From JBGSUZ01 sp043770095 (GTDB lineage: Bacteria; Bacillota; Clostridia; Peptostreptococcales; Acidaminobacteraceae), in the NCBI GenBank assembly GCA_043770095.1, contig JAYVIR010000087.1, forward strand, positions 1-64,000: 64,000 nucleotides of DNA. The letters run 5' to 3'. Shown one piece after another: positions 1-8,829 of this stretch. The translations under genes were made by a program, and so were the position numbers. The notes beneath the pieces were generated by a model. The model was not told where the DNA came from, did not search any database, and saw only the letters and a program-made list of their open reading frames with translations. Each line of letters starts with the position of its first letter. Position 1 is the first letter of the stretch.

Positions 1-325
1 TTCTAATTTGCGACTTCTTGATCATATCGCTATAACGAACGGTTCCTAACACCGACTCTAAATATTCATAGGACTCCAATAATTCTGCAAAAATGTAGAC
101 GTTTTCAAAGCCTTTCAATTTTAACGATGGTATTAAATTGCCCTCTATGTCTTTCACAATAATCAGTTGCTTGAATTCTTTTTGATCGATTGCCCTTGCA
201 CTGTATAAAATGGACAATATCAAAGCATCTGTTTCATAGCAAAATACGACTGACTTTTGTTCAAATGCCCCTGTAAAAAACGAAATGGATTGCGATTCAA
301 AATGATCATATTCAATTTTGCTCAT
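1..325 (-). CDS. Hypothetical protein, C-terminus cut by window edge
   Basis: An open frame runs on the minus strand from an ATG at 323-325 to the window edge (about 108 codons). It begins MSKIEYDHFESQS, and a strong GGAGGGG Shine-Dalgarno lies just upstream. It follows the PelF-like glycosyltransferase gene on the same strand by about 40 bases, so the two are probably co-transcribed. I do not recognise the family. The visible part is a soluble alpha/beta-looking sequence without signal peptide or membrane segment. A role in exopolysaccharide production is only suggested by the neighbour. Confidence 0.6.
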   Translation of the reverse strand, partial: MSKIEYDHFESQSISFFTGAFEQKSVVFCYETDALILSILYSARAIDQKEFKQLIIVKDIEGNLIPSLKLKGFENVYIFAELLESYEYLESVLGTVRYSDMIKKSQIR

Positions 326-368
326 TAGACGCCCCTCCATTTTTGAATCATTCCTATATCAGTTCAAG

Positions 369-2114
369 TTAAGCAACGCCTTGCTTTTTCATGTTCAGCA
401 CGATTTGCAGCGCATTTGCTTGATCTTCGATCAATTTTGACTCAATAGGTCTCCCCATTTCACTTGTCAATTGAGATAAATCCAAAAGAATCTTTAATAC
501 GACCTCGTTGCTCGGCTTCAATTTAAGCGCTGCTTTGAAGTGATTAATAGCTTCTTGTTCACGTTTTATTGTTTTCAAGGCATAAGCCTTATCCAAAAGT
601 AGTTGGATTTTAATGAAAACATCAATTTCAACGCAAACGGCATATTTTCTTGCAGCCAATTCACTATAAGAACTGCTGTAGAGTTTCAAAACCCGATCAA
701 GGGTGAAGTAATTTAGCGCGCGTTCTCTTGCTTCAACCGACAAAAAATTACGCAGTTCATGATCTTTAATGAGTTTAACGATGCTCTTCGATAAGGCTTC
801 ACTGTCCCCGGGCGCAACCAGAATTCCTGTTTCGCCTAAAGCCTCCCCAATGCCTCCAACGTCTGTAGCAACAATGGATTTACCAACGAGCATTGCTTCA
901 ACAATGGAATAAGGAAAAGCTTCTGAAATACTGGATAATACGACAACGTCACCACTCCTGTAGGCAGAAGGAATATCCGTAATATGTCCTTTAAAAATAA
1001 AATGCTTTTCAAGACGACATTCTTTTATGAGTGCTAAACACTCCTCATAATATTTAGGTACGGCAATTGAGCCAAAAACGTGAAACTCTGCCTCAGGAAT
1101 TTCGATCAGCACTTTCTCTGCAGATTTAATCAGAGTCTTAATATCTTTAAGAGGATCTATTCTTGCAACCGTAACAATAATAGGATTAATATTTTTTTCA
1201 TGTGCTATTCCTGGTGTAAAAACAGAACTGTCTACGCCATTATATATAACTTTTATATTTTTATGAGGAACCCCAAATTCTTTTTCCCACCGGGTGTTGT
1301 ATTCGCAAACTGGTGAGACCTGATCCGCATAATAATAATTTAGCTCGACCACCGACTGTATCATTCTAATCAAGAAAGTATTCATATAGCTGATGTAGCC
1401 TCTTTGCGAAAGCGAAAAATATTGCTCTCTTAAATAAACACCGTGTTCTGTTAGTAAAAATGGAGTTCCATTTTTCAATTTTGCCAATACGCAAGGGACA
1501 CCACAGAATGCAGCTGCTGCCGAATGAGAAACATCAACCTCAGGGATTGGCGTATTGACGACATTTAAAAATCGATAGACCCAGCCCAAACTTTGGATTA
1601 GCGAAAAAATATTGGGTTCGCTAAAACCACTTTGTCCATTGTTAGACATTTGAAGCATCTGATTTTTAAAACACTCCCACACCACTTTTGATTTAAAAGT
1701 AGCTTTGTATTCATAGGTTTCAAAGAAAAAATTCATATCCAATAATATTTTCCCAAGTCGTGAAGAATTTTTTTTACTTGCCGTAAACTCTTCAATCAAC
1801 GCCGTGAATAATACAATAAATTTTTCTTCAATAACGGCTGTCGTGGTTCTTTTTTTTGATAAATACACCTGAGAAAATGGAATGGATAAACTTTCGCTAG
1901 GTTCCTCTGTTCCCCAAAGCGGCAATCTGATTAATTCGGTATTGGCAGGCAACGTAAACTTTTGAGTCACATAAGGATTCATAATAATGCTATAAACGAC
2001 AAACTCATATTCTGGCATTTTATTCACGAGGATATCGCACCAAGTGCTTACGCCACCTTGATGAAAAGGATAGGTGCCTTCTGTTGTCAATAAAACTTTC
2101 AATTTCTCTGCCAT
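369..2114 (-). CDS. pelF: PelF-like GT4 glycosyltransferase
   Basis: This 581-residue protein opens with TTEGTYPFHQGGVSTW, the N-terminal signature of PelF, the cytoplasmic UDP-sugar glycosyltransferase of Pel exopolysaccharide synthesis. The GT-B fold shows a donor-binding region with SEAFPYSIVEAM and ATDVGGIGEAL near residues 395-425, typical of GT4 retaining enzymes. PelF proteins I know are about 500 residues; here about 80 extra C-terminal residues resemble a single TPR repeat (EAINHFKAALKLKPSN). The start is supported by AGAGGGGG seven bases upstream of the ATG. No other pel gene (pelD, pelE, pelA, pelG) is visible downstream before the window ends, though the following gene is incomplete. 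It may instead be a stand-alone PelF-like glycosyltransferase. Confidence 0.8.
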   Translation of the reverse strand: MAEKLKVLLTTEGTYPFHQGGVSTWCDILVNKMPEYEFVVYSIIMNPYVTQKFTLPANTELIRLPLWGTEEPSESLSIPFSQVYLSKKRTTTAVIEEKFIVLFTALIEEFTASKKNSSRLGKILLDMNFFFETYEYKATFKSKVVWECFKNQMLQMSNNGQSGFSEPNIFSLIQSLGWVYRFLNVVNTPIPEVDVSHSAAAAFCGVPCVLAKLKNGTPFLLTEHGVYLREQYFSLSQRGYISYMNTFLIRMIQSVVELNYYYADQVSPVCEYNTRWEKEFGVPHKNIKVIYNGVDSSVFTPGIAHEKNINPIIVTVARIDPLKDIKTLIKSAEKVLIEIPEAEFHVFGSIAVPKYYEECLALIKECRLEKHFIFKGHITDIPSAYRSGDVVVLSSISEAFPYSIVEAMLVGKSIVATDVGGIGEALGETGILVAPGDSEALSKSIVKLIKDHELRNFLSVEARERALNYFTLDRVLKLYSSSYSELAARKYAVCVEIDVFIKIQLLLDKAYALKTIKREQEAINHFKAALKLKPSNEVVLKILLDLSQLTSEMGRPIESKLIEDQANALQIVLNMKKQGVA

Positions 2115-2275
2115 GCGGCTACCCCCTCTTTTATCTATCCTTTTTCATTGATTAAATTCATTTGATTGGTTTTATTAAATTTATACCAAAATTCTTTCAA
2201 CTTACTCAGATTCAATTGATTCGAGTACTTGTTTTAACCATATTTTTTTATTACAATTTCCGTTCAAAAAAATAA

Positions 2276-2311
2276 AAAAACTGTGACGCTATAGCACCCA
2301 TCACAGTTTTT
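2276..2311 (-). terminator. Rho-independent terminator
   Basis: On the minus strand the stem AACTGTGA/TCACAGTT with a 14-base loop is followed by a T-rich run. It lies just after the stop of the CAT/cyclophilin fusion gene and ends the dpaL operon. Confidence 0.85.
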
Positions 2312-2319
2312 CCTTAATT

Positions 2320-3522
2320 TTATATCAATTTCACCGGTGCCTCATACGTTTTTCCAAAAGTATCAACCACAACTCGGCTAATGATTTCAGGCGTTATAGG
2401 CTCATTAATCGTAACCTCTAACCCTTCAACAGATACAGGCATTGTCTCTACCGACAGCAAGCGTTCCAATTCTTCGAATCCATAGATAACGCGTCCAATA
2501 CCTGTAAACCTTCCACCAAGTCTTTCTTCGCAATCTCCAACCACAATGAAAAATTCACTGCCCGAAGCCTGCTGACTGCCATCTCCTGCCATTGCGACTG
2601 CATATTTTGAGAGTGGAAGCGGATTTTCAAACCCATTTGCCTCAAATTCTCCATTGATCATATAATCACACTCTGGGTCACTTTCAAAAGCATTGTAGCT
2701 TGGTTGAATAACAAAATCTTTCACAATGCGCCGTACTTCTCTATTATCATAGCAGCCTTTTTGAGCCAGTTCGATCACACTATTTACCGCATTAGGAGCC
2801 ACTTCTGGGAACAGTTCGATTCTAATTTGATTTCCAGATGCCATGTAGAGCGTTGCAACCGGATGTGACTCTTGCGCAGCTAAAATACCTTCTGGTGCTT
2901 TAAGCAGTGCTTCTAACTTCAGCAAATACTGACTCACATGAAACCCATCCATCAGCGCATGGTTGACTTGTACCGAAACAGGCATCATAAGACGACCCTT
3001 AAAGTCCTCTTCATATTTACCCCAACAAATTCTTGGAATCGAATCCGTCGGGTTCATGTGAATTGGGTGCTGAATATCATTAAACTTAAGCCACGGTATT
3101 GACGTCATGAATAACAGTTCATTAACGTCTACCCGATCTTCGACATCGACTTGACCTTGATGGGCTTCAATATAATGGTCTATAGACGTCATGAACGCAG
3201 TAAAATATTTTTGATAAGCGATGGAAATATAACTGTAAAGATTTCCACTTAGCAAGTAGGTAAATGATGGATTGACTGCCTCATAAAGATATACTTTGTC
3301 ACCCTCTGTCCTCAAACGAAACGGTTCAAACTCATTGGCAACCTTTGATACGCAGTACACCATGGTCTTAAAAAATGACAATTTATTTTCTTTTGTGAAA
3401 CGAACAAGTGCTGTCACATCTAAGTCCACGCAGATGCTAAAATGCGGATAATCCATTTTGCTAAAGAGCTCATAATGCGCTTTTCTTTCCCAAGTTTCTA
3501 TGTTAATTTCTTGCTTATTCAT
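2320..3522 (-). CDS. Chloramphenicol acetyltransferase-like / cyclophilin fusion protein
   Basis: This 400-residue protein joins two enzyme domains. Residues 1 to about 210 look like the CatA/CAT fold: WERKAHYELF at the start and QVNHALMDGFHV at 185-196. This matches the CAT motif HHxxxDG with the first His changed to Asn, while the catalytic His (H188) and Asp (D192) remain. Residues about 222-385 are a cyclophilin peptidyl-prolyl isomerase domain (IRIELFPEVAPNAVNSVIEL, SEFFIVVGD), with the catalytic Arg probably kept near 264-265 (EVRRIVKDFVIQ). There is no signal peptide, so it is cytoplasmic. It starts 2 bases after the dpaL stop, with its AAAGGA site inside the dpaL end, so the two are translationally linked. 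True chloramphenicol resistance is doubtful; CAT-like proteins of this type often have other acceptors. Confidence 0.8.
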   Translation of the reverse strand: MNKQEINIETWERKAHYELFSKMDYPHFSICVDLDVTALVRFTKENKLSFFKTMVYCVSKVANEFEPFRLRTEGDKVYLYEAVNPSFTYLLSGNLYSYISIAYQKYFTAFMTSIDHYIEAHQGQVDVEDRVDVNELLFMTSIPWLKFNDIQHPIHMNPTDSIPRICWGKYEEDFKGRLMMPVSVQVNHALMDGFHVSQYLLKLEALLKAPEGILAAQESHPVATLYMASGNQIRIELFPEVAPNAVNSVIELAQKGCYDNREVRRIVKDFVIQPSYNAFESDPECDYMINGEFEANGFENPLPLSKYAVAMAGDGSQQASGSEFFIVVGDCEERLGGRFTGIGRVIYGFEELERLLSVETMPVSVEGLEVTINEPITPEIISRVVVDTFGKTYEAPVKLI

Positions 3523-3524
3523 TT

Positions 3525-4760
3525 TTAAATCCTTTCACTAGGTTTGGCATAGTTTCCATCCCAAACGATTGAGCGATAAGCCTGCTTGTCTGTATTGCCT
3601 TCTGTGCTGAAAAAGAGTATTCTTGAGTTCTGATTTAAATTTAGAGACTCTCTCATTTCTTGATAACGACTCTCACTCATAAGCTCCGACAATAAGCCAA
3701 TGCCTACAGCACCACTCTCTCCGGAGATTACTTTTTGATCTGATTCTGACGGATTGCCCAAAATACGCATGCCCTGTGCTGATGTCCAATCTGGACAAGA
3801 AATAAACGCATCCACACTGCTTTTTAGAACCGCCCAGCCGATGGTGCTAGGCTCACCGCAGGCAAGTCCTGCCATGATGGTGTTCATATCGTCCGTAACA
3901 CTATGAAGCGTCCCATCATTAGCCATTGCCGTTTGGTAAAGACAGTCTGCTTGGTCTGGCTCAACGATGATAATTTTAAGATCTTCACTCTTTAAAACAT
4001 TTCTAAAGAAGCCTGAAACAGCCGCCGCCATTGAGCCGACACCCGCCTGAAGGAAAATATGTGTTGGCATTTTTTGTCCGCTTTCAAGTATTTCTTGATA
4101 AGCTTCAAGTGCCATCGTCATATAGCCTTGCATGACCCATGTCGGAATTTCCTCATAGCCAGTCCATGCGGTGTCCTGAACCAACAACCATCCATTTTCT
4201 TCTGCCATTTGATTGGCAAGTCGAACCGCATCGTCATAATTCATGTTGGTAATGCTCGCCTCGGCGCCATGATTTTTAATGTTTTGCAGTCGTTCTTCAC
4301 TTGAACCTTTTGGCATATAAACCACTGCCTTTTGACCCAGTGCCTCGGCTGTCCACGCAATGCCTCTACCGTGATTGCCGTCTGTTGCTGTCACAAATGT
4401 CATCTCGCCAAGTGCGTCTTTTGTTTCCTGAGCCGTTATTGTTTTATAACTTAAGCGCTCTTCTGGTAAATTTAATTGCTTCGCAATGACTCTCCCGACT
4501 GCATAAGAGCCGCCAAGTACTTTAAACGCATTGAGCCCAAATCGATGTGACTCGTCTTTTATCCAAATATGGGCAACGTCTAATGTAGTCGCCAAACTGT
4601 TTAATGAGACCAATGGGGTTTTGCCGTACTGTGGGAAACCAGCATGATAGGTTTTAATAGCCTCTGCGAGTTCTAAATTTAGTAAGTTAGAAGCGATTTT
4701 ATGGTCTGTTTCTCTTTGCCATAATGCTAGTTGGATTGAATTTTCAAATGTATTTTTCAT
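3525..4760 (-). CDS. dpaL: Diaminopropionate ammonia-lyase
   Basis: This 411-residue PLP enzyme of fold type II matches the YgeX/DpaL family in length and motifs. It has FPQYGKTPLVSL, then KDESHRFGLNAFKVLGG with the PLP lysine at K80, the TATDGNHGRGIAW phosphate/cofactor loop and a Gly-rich ESGAVGIG near the end. The family splits 2,3-diaminopropionate (both stereoisomers in E. coli) to pyruvate and two ammonia. It is the first gene of a two-gene operon with the CAT/cyclophilin fusion. A possible promoter on the minus strand is TTGAGA-17-TACCAT near 4820-4850. The link to amino-acid fermentation is inferred from the enzyme class. Confidence 0.92.
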   Translation of the reverse strand: MKNTFENSIQLALWQRETDHKIASNLLNLELAEAIKTYHAGFPQYGKTPLVSLNSLATTLDVAHIWIKDESHRFGLNAFKVLGGSYAVGRVIAKQLNLPEERLSYKTITAQETKDALGEMTFVTATDGNHGRGIAWTAEALGQKAVVYMPKGSSEERLQNIKNHGAEASITNMNYDDAVRLANQMAEENGWLLVQDTAWTGYEEIPTWVMQGYMTMALEAYQEILESGQKMPTHIFLQAGVGSMAAAVSGFFRNVLKSEDLKIIIVEPDQADCLYQTAMANDGTLHSVTDDMNTIMAGLACGEPSTIGWAVLKSSVDAFISCPDWTSAQGMRILGNPSESDQKVISGESGAVGIGLLSELMSESRYQEMRESLNLNQNSRILFFSTEGNTDKQAYRSIVWDGNYAKPSERI

Positions 4761-4885
4761 TATTACACGCTCCTTAAAATAATTCAGCCCTTACTTCAAG
4801 ACATCCTGTTGACAATCATGGTATCATTAAAAAGACGTTTTCTCAATTTGAAATCCAATAAACAACATCACCTACGGAGGTTTCT

Positions 4886-6238
4886 ATGTTCAAAAAAATA
4901 ACAAGTTTACTACTCGCCGCTCTACTCTGTGTTCTAACCCTTGCACCAACTGGTTTTTCTCAGAGCAAAACAGATGCTTACAAAGACAAGTACATGCAGT
5001 ATATTAAGACGGCAGCCATCGGCAAGAATATGCAGTGGACCTCTACGCAACTTGCCGATTTAAACAGCGACGGTGTTCCTGAAATGCTTGTTTTTCAAGG
5101 AAATACTACTAATCTGACACTTGATGACAAAGCGACTAATCTTAAATCGATTAAAGCTTCTAATCCCGCCAAAGTGAGTCTGTTAAAACTTCAAAATAAC
5201 AAAGTGATAGAAATAAACACATTAAACGTGCAAACTTTGAAAATGGATAATAAGAGTACAGAAAAATTGACTTTTACGCCTACTCGATTGGCTTCTGAAG
5301 GCATTGAAATACGCTTGATCTATACGAAAAATGTAAGCGGCAAGGACTACCTTTTCATGTACAACACGTTTGAAACCCCTGATGTGATTAATAGCAAGTT
5401 GTCTGTTTATCAATTAAGCCCAAAGAATACCCTTGTGCCTGTTGTCATTTTAAATGCCTTTGAGAGCGTTTTAAAAACTGAAAAAAAGACAAGTTATTCT
5501 TTAAATGGCAAGCCCCTCGACAAGAGCACTTGGGAAAAAGCTTTAAAACAATACCACAGCGAACCTACAAGCAATTGTTTGTATGAAGTGGATCATCAAC
5601 AAGGTTATCAGCTAGGCATGGCACTTTCAAACACCTTTGATTGGGCTGGCATATTCCCTTATCAAGGCGCTTCGTTTTATGACGGTTCTGCAGTCGCACC
5701 CGTGAACCCTGAAAGTAAAACCGATCCAACTGCAACCATGACACTTGCAAATGGTTCTCAAATTAAAATTCGACTTTATCCAAATGTGGCAAAGAATACA
5801 GTCAACAATTTTATTTCCCTTGCTAACAGCGGATTTTACGATGGTTTGACCTTCCACAGAGTCATTAAAGGCTTTATGATTCAAGGTGGCGACCCAAGTG
5901 GCAATGGGACAGGTGGCGCACCATACACCATAAAAGGTGAATTTAGCGACAATGGTCTAAAAAATAGTTTGTCTCATACCCGCGGCGTTATTTCTATGGC
6001 GCGTTCAGCCAATATGGATTCTGCCAGTTCCCAGTTCTTCATCATGCATGCGGATTCTCTTTTCCTAGACGGCAAATATGGGGCTTTTGGAAAAGTCATT
6101 TCAGGGGTAGAGTCTGTTGATCAAATTGCAAACGTTAAAACGAATTCAAGCGATGCACCCCTTGAAGCTGTAAGTATTAGCAAACTTACGATTGAGCTTA
6201 ATGGCTATCAATATACTGCGCCTGAGACGATCAAGTAG
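4886..6238 (+). CDS. Secreted cyclophilin-type peptidyl-prolyl isomerase
   Basis: This 450-residue protein has a signal peptide at residues 1-26 (KKITSLLLAALLCVLTLAP) without a lipobox cysteine. A 250-residue N-terminal region I do not recognise includes DLNSDGVPEML (58-68), a calcium-loop-like pattern also seen in FG-GAP and dockerin-type repeats. The cyclophilin domain covers about 281-435 and is canonical: FHRVIKGFMIQGGDPSGNGTGG at 323 onward with catalytic R325, then SSQFFIM. It likely speeds prolyl isomerisation of proteins outside the membrane. The start is set by ACGGAGG seven bases upstream. It is divergent from dpaL, and its C-terminal tail resembles the tail of the cyclophilin domain in the fusion protein at 2320-3522. 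Confidence 0.88.
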   Translation: MFKKITSLLLAALLCVLTLAPTGFSQSKTDAYKDKYMQYIKTAAIGKNMQWTSTQLADLNSDGVPEMLVFQGNTTNLTLDDKATNLKSIKASNPAKVSLLKLQNNKVIEINTLNVQTLKMDNKSTEKLTFTPTRLASEGIEIRLIYTKNVSGKDYLFMYNTFETPDVINSKLSVYQLSPKNTLVPVVILNAFESVLKTEKKTSYSLNGKPLDKSTWEKALKQYHSEPTSNCLYEVDHQQGYQLGMALSNTFDWAGIFPYQGASFYDGSAVAPVNPESKTDPTATMTLANGSQIKIRLYPNVAKNTVNNFISLANSGFYDGLTFHRVIKGFMIQGGDPSGNGTGGAPYTIKGEFSDNGLKNSLSHTRGVISMARSANMDSASSQFFIMHADSLFLDGKYGAFGKVISGVESVDQIANVKTNSSDAPLEAVSISKLTIELNGYQYTAPETIK

Positions 6239-6307
6239 TTTTAAACGAATCAACTTTTCTAATTGTTTTTTATACCTGTTTTTAGCACGCACCTGATTTT
6301 TTTTGCA

Positions 6308-6350
6308 AACAAAACCCTGTCGGTTTAATCGCCAACAGGGTTTTGTTTTG
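6308..6350. terminator. Bidirectional terminator
   Basis: A 13-base stem AACAAAACCCTGT/ACAGGGTTTTGTT has a T-rich tail on the plus strand and T-rich sequence on the other side too. It sits between the convergent cyclophilin and chemoreceptor genes. Confidence 0.85.
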
Positions 6351-6383
6351 TTTATTCAAGCTTTGTTTATTTGCACCAATCCA

Positions 6384-8399
6384 TTAAATCTTAAATTTAT
6401 TGATGTTAGTGTCTAAATTCTTAGACAGTTCAGACTGATGGTCAGCAACTTTTGCAACATTTGAGAGTGTCTTGTTGACGGTGTCCACATGGTGAGAAAT
6501 CTCCATGCTGCTTACAGTTGCGTGCTCAATTGCACTTGCTACAGAATTTATGGCTTCATTGACTTGCGAAATGGCATCGTTTATTTTTCCAGAATGGTCT
6601 TTGAAACTTTCCATTTTGTTCATTACAAAATCAGAATCGTCTTGATACTGTTGACCCGCTTTTACAAGGGTGTCGTAGTCAGAAATAACTTTATCGTCTA
6701 TAAAGCTAAGAAGTCCCTCAGAGTTATGAGACAATTCATTGAAGGCAATGTTAACCTCTCCAACGAGATAATTAATTTTTTCTACAGACTGCGATGATGC
6801 CTCTGCAAGCTTTCTGACTTCATCTGCAACCACGGCAAACCCTCTTCCATGTTCACCAGCTCTTGCAGCTTCTATCGCCGCATTGAGCGCTAAAAGATTG
6901 ATTTGTTCTGAAATTGCTTGAATCGATTCTGACATGCCTCGAATTTCCTCAACGACTTTCCCTTTTTCAATTGAAATCTTAATGGCTTTCTGACGTTCGT
7001 CGTAAAGCTTAACCGCTTCAACTTTTGATTTTTCTGCATTATTCTTCATTAACTGAGCACGTTTAGAAATCTCAAGGGCGTTTTTAGCACCCGCTGCAGA
7101 TTCTTCAAGAAGTTCATTGGCGAATTCCAAAACATGATGTCCAGAAGCACTTATTTCTTCAATAGCTGCATTTGTTTCTTCCATGCCAGCAGCAATTTCT
7201 TGCGTCGCATTATTGACGACCAAAACTTGCTGATTGATATGCTTTACAGCTAGAATCAAATCTTGCCCTGAACTACTCACGTCTTTGCTGTTTGAAGAAA
7301 TGATGCTCAAAAGTTCCTTCAAGTTGTCTAGCATATGCATGAAGGCACTTCCAAGTTTACCAATTTCATCTTTACGAGTAGTGACTCTTCCGCTAAGTTC
7401 ATGTGTAAAATCGCCCTCGCCAGCTAGCGTCATTTTATTGGTTAAGTCCATGAGTGGTCTTAATAACCATACGGTAATGCCAATAACAGTTCCGGCAATT
7501 ACCAAAACGGCTAAAATTACGATGATTGACATGGTTCTAACAATCCCATTTAACTCCGTTTGGAAATCTGACGCAGGGACTACAGTGACAAATTTAAATT
7601 GATCATATGTTTTAAACGTCGCATAAATCTCATTTCCATCATAGGTATACTTAAAGAACCCAGCTTCTTTGTCAAGAATTGGCTTCAAAACAGGAATGGC
7701 ATGAATGTCTTTCCCGATATTTTCGACATTTTGATGAAACTGAGTAATCCCCGATTGATCGATCACATAAGAATAACCGCTCTTTCCAACGCCGTACATT
7801 TCAATTTGCTTTTGGAAGCCGATTATTTTTTTGAGTTCATCAATATAAATTGGTTTCAAGCCAACCTGGACAATCCCTGGCTGATCAACTCTCGAAACGC
7901 CTATGTATTGGAATAATACTTTATCGGTTCCACGCTCAGATGGTACTTGAGCGATTGCACCATTTGTCTGAGAAATTAAAGGAGTAAACGGTTTGGTTTG
8001 CTCGGTTGTGTTAAAATCAAAGCCATAAAAACCCGCAATATTACCGTTGGTTAGTACCCCTTTTTCATTAACAACATGAATTTCATCTACGCCAATACTT
8101 TTGGCTAATATAGTCATATTCTCAAGCGTCAACATCTTTGGATTAGCTTTAATCGTCTCAGCGACCGACCTGGCTAATGCGATGTTTTTTTCATCCAATG
8201 ATTTCAGAAACTGTGCTTCTACTTGCTTTCTTAGCTCATACGTTTCCACCAAATTTTCCAGCTGACTATTGGTTTCATTTTCAATCATGCTTAAAACAAG
8301 CGTGTTCTTAATTTGATCATAAATGACAATTCCTAATGTGGAAACGGATATCAGGACAATGAAGATAAGCGGTAGTAAAAGCTTGGTTCTCAGTTTCAT
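6384..8399 (-). CDS. Methyl-accepting chemotaxis protein with extracellular Cache domain
   Basis: A 671-residue chemoreceptor. TM1 is at about 7-28 and TM2 at about 289-313, framing an extracellular Cache-type sensor (for example GKSGYSYVIDQSGITQFH at 205-222, the classic Cache ligand-pocket region). A HAMP domain follows at about 312-365. The cytoplasmic signalling domain contains the conserved hairpin tip INLLALNAAIEAARAGEHGRGFAVVADEVRKLAE (quoted in part: LNAAIEAARAGE). It should relay ligand binding to CheA/CheW, but no che genes are in the window. A GGAGG site lies 8 bases upstream of the start. The ligand cannot be told from sequence. Confidence 0.93.
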   Translation of the reverse strand: MKLRTKLLLPLIFIVLISVSTLGIVIYDQIKNTLVLSMIENETNSQLENLVETYELRKQVEAQFLKSLDEKNIALARSVAETIKANPKMLTLENMTILAKSIGVDEIHVVNEKGVLTNGNIAGFYGFDFNTTEQTKPFTPLISQTNGAIAQVPSERGTDKVLFQYIGVSRVDQPGIVQVGLKPIYIDELKKIIGFQKQIEMYGVGKSGYSYVIDQSGITQFHQNVENIGKDIHAIPVLKPILDKEAGFFKYTYDGNEIYATFKTYDQFKFVTVVPASDFQTELNGIVRTMSIIVILAVLVIAGTVIGITVWLLRPLMDLTNKMTLAGEGDFTHELSGRVTTRKDEIGKLGSAFMHMLDNLKELLSIISSNSKDVSSSGQDLILAVKHINQQVLVVNNATQEIAAGMEETNAAIEEISASGHHVLEFANELLEESAAGAKNALEISKRAQLMKNNAEKSKVEAVKLYDERQKAIKISIEKGKVVEEIRGMSESIQAISEQINLLALNAAIEAARAGEHGRGFAVVADEVRKLAEASSQSVEKINYLVGEVNIAFNELSHNSEGLLSFIDDKVISDYDTLVKAGQQYQDDSDFVMNKMESFKDHSGKINDAISQVNEAINSVASAIEHATVSSMEISHHVDTVNKTLSNVAKVADHQSELSKNLDTNINKFKI

Positions 8400-8427
8400 A
8401 AATATACCTCCAGTATGTTTGTATTAT

Positions 8428-8577
8428 TCACTTGTTTACCCTGAAAAATAAAAACCAAGCACTTTTCTGATTTTTCAAAATTTTTAATCTGCGTCCCATC
8501 ACTCGCGTCGTATTCTCATAAAGCACTTGCCTTTCTTTTCGCTCATCACTCAAATGTGCTTGATCTGTCATAACCAT
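8428..8577 (-). CDS. Possible small protein upstream of chemoreceptor (49 aa)
   Basis: A 49-codon minus-strand frame begins MVMTDQAHLSDERKERQ and ends FLFFRVNK, 28 bases before the chemoreceptor start. It is basic, with a short hydrophobic C-terminal patch. No good ribosome binding site is visible (only AGG at moderate distance) and I recognise no family. The composition looks coding-like, but it could be chance. Confidence 0.3.
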   Translation of the reverse strand: MVMTDQAHLSDERKERQVLYENTTRVMGRRLKILKNQKSAWFLFFRVNK

Positions 8578-8704
8578 TCATATGCCTATAAGAAATCGGA
8601 ATGCCACGATAACAGCTGAAAAACTTATTTATATGTTTTTCTCCTTGCTCATAGGGTAAGAATATTGCAATAGAAACGTTGTTGTTGAAGGAGGGGCTCC
8701 AAAA

Positions 8705-8743
8705 ATGTTAAACTCTAGAAGCAACTACTTCAATTTCTCGTAA
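8705..8743 (+). CDS. Possible 12-residue leader peptide
   Basis: ATG at 8705 follows AAGGAGGGG at ideal spacing, and the frame (MLNSRSNYFNFS) stops after 12 codons, about 90 bases before the sensor kinase start. The site can pair in TTGAAG/CTTCAA, which would partly enclose the Shine-Dalgarno. It may be a leader peptide or a decayed gene start. Confidence 0.25.
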   Translation: MLNSRSNYFNFS

Positions 8744-8762
8744 AACACATGAGAATAGCGAA

Positions 8763-8787
8763 TTAAATTGCAATTTAAAAATTGACG
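8763..8787 (+). promoter_or_regulatory. Perfect 16-bp palindrome next to a possible -35 of the kinase gene
   Basis: TTAAATTGCAATTTAA (8763-8778) is a perfect palindrome. It abuts TTGACG (8782-8787), a possible -35 element for the kinase gene at 8830. It could be an operator; the -10 is not clear. Confidence 0.3.
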
Positions 8788-8829
8788 TGGCATTTAGGTT
8801 ATAGATTCATAGCAAAAGGGGTGTTTACA

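Noticed and set aside
2448..2654. 68-residue frame inside the fusion gene
   Set aside because: Shadow of the real coding frame.
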